This document shows positions 43,947 through 50,218 of a stretch of DNA of 50,218 nucleotides, piece after piece. This stretch comes from Paraburkholderia tuberum STM678 (GTDB taxonomy: Bacteria; Pseudomonadota; Gammaproteobacteria; Burkholderiales; Burkholderiaceae). The DNA lies in NCBI RefSeq assembly GCF_902833905.1, contig NZ_CADFGP010000051.1:1-50218 (forward strand), written 5' to 3'. The translations under genes and the position numbers were made by a program. Under the pieces are notes generated by a model that had not been told where the DNA came from, did no database searches, and saw nothing but the letters and a program-made list of their open reading frames with translations. Each line of letters starts with the position of its first letter. Position 1 is the first letter of the stretch.

Positions 43947-43961
43947 CTCCGTCTCCGCCAG
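43947..43961 (+). repeat. attR core
   Basis: Exact 15-bp copy of 30386-30400. It is flanked here by a short inverted repeat (GGCGGA/TCCGCC). It marks the right end of the element. Confidence 0.88.
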
Positions 43962-43975
43962 CAATGGTGGCGAAA

Positions 43976-44006
43976 CCCCGCAGAGTCTAGCTCTGCGGGG
44001 TTTTTG
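43976..44006 (+). terminator. Displaced native terminator of tRNA-Ser
   Basis: CCCCGCAGAG / CTCTGCGGGG with a 5-base loop, then TTTTTG. It lies just outside attR and would directly follow the tRNA in the empty site. Confidence 0.8.
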
Positions 44007-44151
44007 TTTTTGCGCGGCTTGATTTTGATCTCGCTCGCTACTTCAGCGACGTCAGCGGCATTCCCGCCCTCCAGCGTGTGACCACGTCCTACGTGAATAG
44101 GCAGGTCTGCTGATCAATGCATGGCGCCGTTAGCCCGCCACGCTGGTCCGC

Positions 44152-44177
44152 AGAAAACCGCGCCAGATCCGGCGCGG
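44152..44177 (-). terminator. Terminator of the porin operon
   Basis: On the minus strand CCGCGCC, a 6-base loop and GGCGCGG are followed by TTTTC. It lies about 57 bases beyond the porin stop. The rest of 44007-44233 shows no supported gene. Confidence 0.75.
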
Positions 44178-44233
44178 CAGGCAAGGAGTCCGCATGACTG
44201 ATCCCGTCGTGCCGCTGACCGAGACCGCCTCGC

Positions 44234-45418
44234 TTAGAACGCGTGCCGCAACCCCACCATGCCGACGAACTGAGACGGACCCGATGACGGCGTCGTGTTC
44301 TGCGAGTCGCCGACCACCGCGACCGCGTCGGCGATGGTCACACCGCTGCCCGACGAGATCAGTGACTTGCCGCCTGCATGCTGATAGGCCTCGAGCGCGT
44401 ACAGCGTGGTGCGCGTCGACAGGTTGTAGGTCTGTTCGAGCGAGATCTGATGATAGTGCGCCGGATCGCTGATGCCGTTCGCCTTGCTTGCCTGGGTGAA
44501 GCTATAGCCGCCGCCGACCGTCACGCTCGGCGTGATCCGGTACGTCGCGATCGCACCGTACGTGTTGAACACGGCCTTGTCGAAGAACAGCGAGCCGTGG
44601 CCCGGCGCGTACTGCACATTCGAGTAGTTGAGGCCCACCATCAGATCGTGCCACGTATAGCGACCCGCCGCGGCGAACAGTTGCGCGCTGCGCGCGCTCG
44701 CGTAACCGTTGTTGACCGGCGAGTTGATCGCGAAGCTGCCGAGCGCCGCGCTCGTCGAAATGTCCTTCAGCTTCACGTAGCCGGCTGCGAGCGACACGGG
44801 CTGGAAGTCATAACGCAGCGCCGCGCTGAACAGGCTGCCGTTCGCGACGCTGCCGGGCACGCCGCCGAGACCATACTGCGCGCTTGCCTGCAGGCCCCCG
44901 ATCGTCGGCGATAGGTAGGTTACCGAATTATTGAAGCGCAGCGTCGTGTCGAGGGCGTCGAGATCGCCGGGGTGCGCGCCGGTCGCGCCGGTCAGCACGC
45001 CGGTCGGTCCGAGCGCGCCGACCATCTGGAAGTAGGGTGTGTACTGGCGGCCGAGCGTCACCGTGCCGTAGCGGTCGTTCGCGAGGCCGACATAGGCCTG
45101 GCGATTGAACAGGTAGCCCGCGGTGCTTTGCGCGCCAGTCAGCGAATTGAAGCCGCTCTCGAGCCGGAAGATCGCCTTCGTGCCGCCGCCGAGATCTTCC
45201 GAGCCGAGGAAGCCGAACTTGCTCGCCTGCAGGTTGCCCTGGCTCATGTAGAAATTCGAATGCCCCTTCTGGTTGCTGGCATAGGCGAACGCATTGTCGA
45301 CGACGCCATACAGCGTGACGCTGCTTTGCGCCGATGCGCTGGTGGACAACGCGGTGCCCGCGAACGGCAGGCAGCAGAGGACGAACGCGCGGGTGCGCGC
45401 GCGCTGGTTTATTTTCAT
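44234..45418 (-). CDS. Gram-negative outer-membrane porin (general porin, OmpC-like)
   Basis: A 394-residue trimeric beta-barrel porin of the beta-proteobacterial type. A signal peptide (to STSASAQ) precedes the mature start SSVTLYGVVDNAFAYASNQ. Alternating beta strands and constriction-loop features follow (GTKAIFRLESGFNS, NRQAYVGLANDRYGTVTLGRQYTP). It ends in the outer-membrane signal with C-terminal Phe (GMVGLRHAF). It is the last gene of the run MFS-GH31-porin and probably admits the same saccharide. Confidence 0.93.
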   Translation of the reverse strand: MKINQRARTRAFVLCCLPFAGTALSTSASAQSSVTLYGVVDNAFAYASNQKGHSNFYMSQGNLQASKFGFLGSEDLGGGTKAIFRLESGFNSLTGAQSTAGYLFNRQAYVGLANDRYGTVTLGRQYTPYFQMVGALGPTGVLTGATGAHPGDLDALDTTLRFNNSVTYLSPTIGGLQASAQYGLGGVPGSVANGSLFSAALRYDFQPVSLAAGYVKLKDISTSAALGSFAINSPVNNGYASARSAQLFAAAGRYTWHDLMVGLNYSNVQYAPGHGSLFFDKAVFNTYGAIATYRITPSVTVGGGYSFTQASKANGISDPAHYHQISLEQTYNLSTRTTLYALEAYQHAGGKSLISSGSGVTIADAVAVVGDSQNTTPSSGPSQFVGMVGLRHAF

Positions 45419-45479
45419 GATTGGGATGTCTCCAGACTGATGGGACGGCCTGATCCCTCAGGCCGGTGCGGTGTGTTGT

Positions 45480-47915
45480 TCAGTGCGGCACCGAAATCGT
45501 CAGGCAGCGCCAGCCGTGCGCAGTGTGATCGGTGACGAGCGTGCCGTTAGCGCAGACGACCGCGCGTGTTTCGCGCATCGGCACGAACACGCGCACTTGC
45601 GGCTGCACGCGCGGCATCCATTGCGAACGCTCGAGCGTCACCCGCAAAGTGTTTGCGTCGCCCGTCAGCGTGACGTTCCAGCGGCCTTGCTCGCCGTTGC
45701 GCCAGGCTTCGGTCTCGCCGTCGTCCTCGATCGAGCCGCCTTGCGCGGTGCCCGCGTCGGCATACGGCACCGCGAGGAATGCGCGTTCGTCGGCGGGGCG
45801 GCCAAAATGCTGCTCGGCGATGTTGAGCGGAATCACGCTGCCTTCACGCAGCAGGAACACCGGCCGCTCGAACGGCGCGGGCAACGTGACGGTCTGGCCG
45901 CCGTCGAATGTTTCGCCGCTCCAGTACGACACCCAGCGCGAACCGGCCGGTAGATACACGGCGCGCGTGCTCTGGCCCGGATCGACCACTGGCGCGACCA
46001 GCATCGACGAGCCGAGCATCATGTCGTCGCCATCGACGAGGCAGCGCGGATCGTGCGGAAACTCCGCGAACAGCGGCCGCAGCACCGGCTCGTACGCGCT
46101 ATGCGATTGCCACAGCAGCTCGTAGAGATAAGGGATCAGGCGATAGCGCAGCTTGATCAGGTCTGCCACGTGCCGCGTGACTTCGGGATGCATCCACGGC
46201 TCGTTGACGGTGCCGTCGTCGTTCCACGAGTGAATCGAAAAGCGCGGCAGGAAGATGCCGAACGCGACCCAGCGCGCGAACAGCTCCGGCTCCGGCGCCG
46301 GACCCGAGAAGCCGCCGATGTCGTGACCGCTATTCGACACGCCCGACATCGCGAGCCCGAGACCCATCTTCAGATTGAAGCGCAGCGTTTCCCACGACGT
46401 GTAGTTGTCGCCCGACCACGTCTGCACGTAGCGATGCATGCCGACGCCGCCCGAGCGCGACACGAGGAACGGGCGCCTGTCAGGCGCGTGCTCGCGCTGC
46501 GCGTCGTGCGACGCGCGCATCATCAGCTGCGTCTGCAGCACCTTCGCCTGGTATGCCGGATAGGGCTTGCCGAAGCCGCGCGCGATCGCCTGCGGCGACC
46601 AGATCTCGAACTCGTTGTTGTCGTTCCAGGTGGCCGCGATGCCGTATTTGAGCAGTGCGTCCTTCACGCGAGCTTTCCACCAGTCGATCGTCGCGGGATT
46701 CGTGAAGTCGAGGTACGCGCCGACTTCGTCCCAGAACTGCACCCATGCGGGATCGCCATCGGGCGCTTCGATCAACAGGCCGGCGTGGGCGACGTCGTCG
46801 AACGCTGGGTGGTCTTGTAGCAGACACGGCTTGATGTTCGCGCACAGACGCACGCCGTGATCGAGATAGCTCCGCACGAAGCCGTCGATGTCCGGAAACT
46901 TGTCGTGATTCCAGTTGAACACGTAGCGCTTCGGCCCGATCGACGTATAGCCCGACGACAGATGGAACGAATCGCACAGCACGTCGTGTTCGCGGCAACG
47001 CTCGATGAATTTGCCCATCTGCTGTTGCGCGTCCGGCGCGTCGGTATAGCTCATCGTCGAGCCCGAGTAGCCGAGGCCCCACTTCGGCATCCACGCGGGA
47101 CGTCCGGTGAGCCACGTGAAGCGGCGCACCGCGTCGAGCGGCGAGCCGGGCGATGCGATGAAGTAGTAGTCGAGATCGCCATGCTCGGCAATGAAGTGCC
47201 GATAGTGGCCGTGATAGTTGTCGAGCTCGCGGCCCATGTCGAAGCGGCAATCGGCGAGCGTGTCGTAGAACAGGCCGAAGCCCGTCGTCGTCTGCGGCTG
47301 CCACGTCACGTAGAACGGGATGTGCTTGTACAGCGGGTCCGTGGTGCGCGCGCTGTAGCCCATCGCGTCGATGTTGCGCATCTCGTAGCTTTGCTGCGCG
47401 CGATCGAGCGAGCCGGCACGCTCGCCGAGGCCCACGTACATTTCGTCGCGGCGCCGCTCGACGTAGTGATAGACGCGCGAGTCCCACCAGCCGAAGTTGT
47501 AGGCCTGGGTCTTGCGATCGCTCATCACGCGATGCCATGTGCCTTCGTGCAGGATGTCCCAGGCGCAGGCGCCGCCTTCGAGCGCCACGCTTACGCGCAC
47601 GCGCGCCGTTTCGATCTCGATGTGACCGGCTGCTTCGTTCACCGTGAACGGCGGCGGCGTGAAGCCGCTCAGGTCGCGGCGCTCGCGGCCTTCGAGCGGC
47701 ACGTCGTCGATCCCGGGCGCGATCGCCCATGTGCGCGGGCCGCGCGTTTCGCCGTCCGGCAGCACGAGCACGCGGATGATGTCCTCGGCGAGCACGAACA
47801 GCTCGATGCGGCAATTCGGCTGCGCGCTTAGCACGACCGGGTTGGCCGCCGGGTCGCCAGCGTGGGGGACGAGCGCGAAGCGCGGCGGATGTTTGAGATT
47901 GATCTGTGAACGCAT
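45480..47915 (-). CDS. Glycoside hydrolase family 31 (alpha-glucosidase/alpha-xylosidase type)
   Basis: An 811-residue GH31 enzyme that releases alpha-linked sugars. After an N-terminal beta-sandwich, the barrel has the family layout. The nucleophile is D432 in WNDNNEFE and the acid/base D503 in WSGDNYTSW; SNSGHDIGGFSG and MGSSMLVAPV-type motifs follow. There is no signal peptide, so it is likely cytoplasmic and acts on imported saccharide. The exact substrate cannot be read; alpha-glucoside, xyloside and related options remain. It lies between an MFS transporter and a porin, with 19 and 61 bases to them. Confidence 0.92.
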   Translation of the reverse strand: MRSQINLKHPPRFALVPHAGDPAANPVVLSAQPNCRIELFVLAEDIIRVLVLPDGETRGPRTWAIAPGIDDVPLEGRERRDLSGFTPPPFTVNEAAGHIEIETARVRVSVALEGGACAWDILHEGTWHRVMSDRKTQAYNFGWWDSRVYHYVERRRDEMYVGLGERAGSLDRAQQSYEMRNIDAMGYSARTTDPLYKHIPFYVTWQPQTTTGFGLFYDTLADCRFDMGRELDNYHGHYRHFIAEHGDLDYYFIASPGSPLDAVRRFTWLTGRPAWMPKWGLGYSGSTMSYTDAPDAQQQMGKFIERCREHDVLCDSFHLSSGYTSIGPKRYVFNWNHDKFPDIDGFVRSYLDHGVRLCANIKPCLLQDHPAFDDVAHAGLLIEAPDGDPAWVQFWDEVGAYLDFTNPATIDWWKARVKDALLKYGIAATWNDNNEFEIWSPQAIARGFGKPYPAYQAKVLQTQLMMRASHDAQREHAPDRRPFLVSRSGGVGMHRYVQTWSGDNYTSWETLRFNLKMGLGLAMSGVSNSGHDIGGFSGPAPEPELFARWVAFGIFLPRFSIHSWNDDGTVNEPWMHPEVTRHVADLIKLRYRLIPYLYELLWQSHSAYEPVLRPLFAEFPHDPRCLVDGDDMMLGSSMLVAPVVDPGQSTRAVYLPAGSRWVSYWSGETFDGGQTVTLPAPFERPVFLLREGSVIPLNIAEQHFGRPADERAFLAVPYADAGTAQGGSIEDDGETEAWRNGEQGRWNVTLTGDANTLRVTLERSQWMPRVQPQVRVFVPMRETRAVVCANGTLVTDHTAHGWRCLTISVPH

Positions 47916-47934
47916 GATGAGTCTTCCAGGAAGG

Positions 47935-49221
47935 TCAGGCAGCCGTGTTGACGCTCAGTTCGGCGCGGCGCGCGCGGCCGTGGCGCGGCACACCGCGCAT
48001 CAGGATGATCAGCAGCGTCGCGCCGATGATGTCGAATGCGCCGAGCGCACCGAACAGCGGCGTGTAGCCGATCGAATCGGCAAGCGCGCCGACCGTCAGG
48101 GAGAAGCCGAGGCCGCCGATCCACGCGGCCATGCCCGCGAAGCCGGCGACGGTGCCGACTTCGCCCGGATCGAATACGTCGGCGGCGAGCGTGTTGACGA
48201 GCGCCGAGATCATCTGGTGCGCGAAGCCGCCGACGCAGAAGAGGGCGATGGCCTGGTAGGGCGACGCGACGAGACCGATCGATGCCGGCCCGATCATCAT
48301 CAGCGCGCCGAGCACGACGCCCGAGATGCGCGACCAGATCAGCGGCACGCGAAAATGCTTCATCAGGAATGGCGACAGATAGCCGCCGAACAGACCGCCC
48401 AGGTCCGCGGCGAGAAACGGCAGCCACGCGAACATCGCGATCTGCTTCAGATCCATATGACGCTGCGTGGCGAGATACAGCGGAATCCAGAAGCTGAACG
48501 TCTGCCACGCGGGCTCGGCGAAAAAGCGCGCTTGCGCGATCGCCCAGAAGCGGCGCGTGCGCAGCACTTCACGCACGCTCGCGCGGCGCGCGGCGGGCGG
48601 TGCCTGGCCTTCGACGATCGCGGCGCGCTCGGCATCGCTCACGCGCTTGTGCTCGGCGGGCGAGCGGTACAGCACGAACCATGCGGCGGCCCACACGAAG
48701 CCGAGCGCGCCGGTCACCGCGAACGCGCTCTGCCAGCCGTAGCGCAGCGACAGGAAAACGACGAGCGGCGGCGCGAGCAGCGAGCCGAGCGAGGTGCCCG
48801 CATTGAAGTAGCCGACCGCGACGGATTTCTCGCGATCGGGAAACCATTCGGCGACGACCTTCATGCCGGCCGGAATCGCGACCGCTTCGGACAGGCCCAT
48901 GAAACCGCGCAGCGCCGCGAGCGAAAACCAGCTGCCCGCGAAACCGTGGAACACGCCGGTCAGCGACCACAGGCACGCGAACAGCGCGAAACCGAGGCGC
49001 AGGCCGATCAGATCGATGATCAGGCCGCAGACGGGCTGCATCACCGTATAGCCGACCTGGAACGCGCCGACCACGTACGAGTACTGCCGCGTGTTCATGT
49101 GCAGCAGTTTCATCAGCTCGGGCGCCATCACCCCGAGCGCGTTGCGCGACAGATAGTTGACGATCGTCCCAACGCACACGAGGGCGATGATCCACCAGCG
49201 CAATCCCTTGATCGTTTTCAA
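47935..49221 (-). CDS. MFS sugar/acid transporter, hexuronate-transporter-like
   Basis: A 12-segment major facilitator of the anion:cation symporter type (ExuT/GudP-like). Conserved parts are IVNYLSRNALGVMAPELMK, YTVMQPVCGLIIDLIGLRLGF and EWFPDREKSVAVGYFNAGTSLGSLLAPP. I prefer the TTG start at 49221 (MKTIKGLRWWIIALVC), because GGAGA lies six bases upstream and it fits the family. The open frame continues to an ATG at 49290 that lacks a ribosome-binding site. It probably imports the sugar acted on by the GH31 enzyme downstream. Confidence 0.9.
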   Translation of the reverse strand: MKTIKGLRWWIIALVCVGTIVNYLSRNALGVMAPELMKLLHMNTRQYSYVVGAFQVGYTVMQPVCGLIIDLIGLRLGFALFACLWSLTGVFHGFAGSWFSLAALRGFMGLSEAVAIPAGMKVVAEWFPDREKSVAVGYFNAGTSLGSLLAPPLVVFLSLRYGWQSAFAVTGALGFVWAAAWFVLYRSPAEHKRVSDAERAAIVEGQAPPAARRASVREVLRTRRFWAIAQARFFAEPAWQTFSFWIPLYLATQRHMDLKQIAMFAWLPFLAADLGGLFGGYLSPFLMKHFRVPLIWSRISGVVLGALMMIGPASIGLVASPYQAIALFCVGGFAHQMISALVNTLAADVFDPGEVGTVAGFAGMAAWIGGLGFSLTVGALADSIGYTPLFGALGAFDIIGATLLIILMRGVPRHGRARRAELSVNTAA

Positions 49222-49290
49222 AATCAGTCTCCGTGGCGCATTGAGCGGTTGCTTCCGACGCAGTGCTCGAGTATGCGCGAATTCGAACAT

Positions 49291-49685
49291 TTATTGGTTT
49301 TCAATGGAAGTCATCCTACCACTTGGAAACGACTTGGATATCCGTGGAAACCATAGTTGTTGCCACATCATTCCTTGATTTTTCTGGATAATTTAATATT
49401 TTTTTGCCCCGTCTACGAGCGGTGGTCGGATGACCGTGGTGAGGAATATCGAACAGATATGTTCTTTCGAACTTTAAAATGTTCGTTTTCGGGATGTCAG
49501 CCAGGCCGCGAGCCCGCGCCCGCGCGGAGGGTGCTTTTTCACCGCCGTCTGGCGTGTGTAACCAGACATTACGCCGCCGCCGGCGAGGCGATTTTCAGCA
49601 TCAGTTATTACAAAGTTGAAATACGCGTGTTGCTGCCTTTGCGTTATATTTCCGCCAACAAAACATGTTCCTACAAAGGTGATCA
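49291..49685. other. Control region upstream of the MFS-GH31-porin operon
   Basis: No gene is supported. TGGAAAC occurs as a direct repeat at 49324 and 49345, 21 bp apart, that is on one face of the helix. This may be an activator site for the operon. An AT-rich tract (49375-49402) could hold a promoter. No regulator gene lies next to the operon. The 3' part should carry the promoter of the gene at 49686, which has AAGGTGATCA before its ATG. Confidence 0.4.
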
Positions 49686-50027
49686 ATGAAGTCCGCTCGT
49701 ATTGTTCCGCTTGTGTTCGGCGTGTTGACGTTGGCTGCATCGGGTGCCGCGATGGCCGCGGGGCTCAACGTCGGGGTCAATATCGGCATTCCCGCGCCGG
49801 TCTACGTCGCACCGGCGCCGGTCTACGCACCGCCGCCGCCGCCGCCCGTTGTCTATCAGCCGGCTCCCGTGTACTACGGCGGTCCGCAAATCGTGATCGG
49901 CTGGCATGGCAACCGTTACTGGGACGGCCATCGCTACTGGGCGCGCGACGACTGGTATCGCCACCATCCGGCGGGCCGCGGCGACTATGCGCGCGGTCAC
50001 TACGACCAACATCGCGGCTGGCACTGA
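49686..50027 (+). CDS. Small exported Pro/Tyr/His-rich protein
   Basis: 113 residues with a clear signal peptide (MKSARIVPLVFGVLTLAASGAAMAAG). A Val/Pro-rich stretch (VYVAPAPVYAPPPPPPVVY) and a Trp/Tyr/His/Arg-rich end (GWHGNRYWDGHRYWARDDWYRHH) follow. It resembles short YXWGXW-type periplasmic proteins of Burkholderia, which have no known role. The ATG is supported by AAGGTG. It is monocistronic, with its own terminator. Confidence 0.87.
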   Translation: MKSARIVPLVFGVLTLAASGAAMAAGLNVGVNIGIPAPVYVAPAPVYAPPPPPPVVYQPAPVYYGGPQIVIGWHGNRYWDGHRYWARDDWYRHHPAGRGDYARGHYDQHRGWH

Positions 50028-50078
50028 GTCGCCGCTGCGTCAGCGCTGAAGCGCGCCAACCGGCCGCAGCGATGACAG

Positions 50079-50108
50079 AACCGCCCTTGGAGGGCGGTTT
50101 TGTTTTTT
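50079..50108 (+). terminator. Intrinsic terminator, probable intron target
   Basis: AACCGCCCT / AGGGCGGTT with a 3-base loop, followed by TTGTTTTTT. The group II intron begins directly after the T-run. Confidence 0.92.
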
Positions 50109-50109
50109 G

Positions 50110-50218
50110 GTGCGCCAGGCATGGCGCGTAGCGCCGTGACTGGCGCTGTCCGACCCGCTGTGGTGGCGAGCCGGATGACTTGGGGGTGAAAGTCCTCTGC
50201 ACACCCGGCAAGGGGAAG
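50110..50218 (+). mobile_element. 5' end of a group IIC intron, truncated by the window
   Basis: The segment starts with the GTGCG 5'-boundary motif and a GCGCCA-GGCA-TGGCGC stem. The later part (GGGGGTGAAAGTCCTCTGCA, then CCCGGCAAGGGGAAG) is typical of domain I of bacterial group II introns. Insertion just behind an intrinsic terminator is the known habit of class C introns. The rest, including any reverse transcriptase, is outside the window. Confidence 0.75.

Larger units (their letters stand above)
30386..43961 (-). mobile_element. Candidate phage satellite integrated in tRNA-Ser
   Basis: A 13.6 kb element lies between 15-bp direct repeats and has all supported genes on the minus strand. 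It carries an integrase, an AlpA-like regulator, a primase and RepA-like helicase, an SSB-like protein, an origin-like repeat region, a small terminase subunit, a cement protein, a scaffold-like protein and an ejection protein. No large terminase, portal, major capsid, tail or lysis gene is seen. Size, content and compact, start-stop-coupled layout fit a satellite. The alternative is a prophage reduced by deletion, but no broken phage genes mark the junctions. The satellite reading is inference. Confidence 0.75.

Noticed and set aside
30386..43961. Complete temperate podovirus prophage
   Set aside because: No large terminase, portal, major capsid, tail or lysis gene could be found on either strand.
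30386..43961. Randomly decayed prophage
   Set aside because: Not excluded, but the genes are intact, tightly coupled and show no broken ends at the places where structural genes would be missing.
45480..49356. Long plus-strand frames over the GH31 and MFS genes
   Set aside because: Shadows of well-supported minus-strand genes with intact motifs.

Overview
The window looks like a chromosomal contig from a Burkholderiaceae bacterium, most likely Paraburkholderia or Burkholderia sensu lato. The evidence is very high GC, strong GC-ending codon use, and a familiar gene content: kup, tex, a DUF465 protein, a DinG/YoaA helicase, roxA, slyD, mutS, lplT, suhB, trmJ, cysE, lpxH, ppiB, ppiA, cysS, accA, tilS and lysC. 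The first 110 bases look like the 3' end (domains V and VI) of a group IIC intron, and the last 109 bases look like the 5' end of such an intron placed directly behind a terminator. Both borders may therefore be contig breaks in a repeated intron.

Positions 279-30125 are core chromosome: potassium uptake, RNA and DNA maintenance (tex, mutS, the XPD-like helicase, an AlkA-type glycosylase), protein folding and modification (slyD, ppiA, ppiB, roxA), tRNA modification and charging (trmJ, tilS, cysS), lipid metabolism (lplT, lpxH, accA), and cysteine and aspartate-family amino acid synthesis (cysE, lysC). A few lineage-specific exported, low-complexity proteins lie between them.

A tRNA-Ser(GCT) gene at 30306 is the left border of a 13.6 kb mobile element (about 30386-43961), bounded by a 15-bp direct repeat of the tRNA 3' end. 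All supported genes in it are on the minus strand. Read from the right end, they are a P4-type tyrosine integrase, two small unknown genes, an AlpA-like regulator, a small coupled gene, a zinc/Toprim primase, a RepA-like AAA helicase, a repeat-rich candidate replication origin, two small genes, an SSB-like protein, a 451-aa wing/coiled-coil protein, a Bbp16-like capsid cement protein, a scaffold-like protein, a small terminase subunit, a lytic-transglycosylase ejection protein, a Pro-rich virion-type peptide, a small HTH protein and a lower-GC cargo trio. No large terminase, portal, major capsid, tail or lysis gene is visible. I read it as a candidate phage satellite, with its own replication plus proteins that could redirect and modify a podovirus-like helper particle. 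A compactly deleted prophage is the main alternative. A bipartite motif (two YTACCC boxes 12 bp apart) recurs five times, including near both ends.

Right of the element (43976-49290) are the presumed original tRNA terminator and a minus-strand carbohydrate operon (MFS transporter, GH31 glycosidase, porin). A small exported Tyr/Pro-rich protein and its terminator follow, then the intron start.
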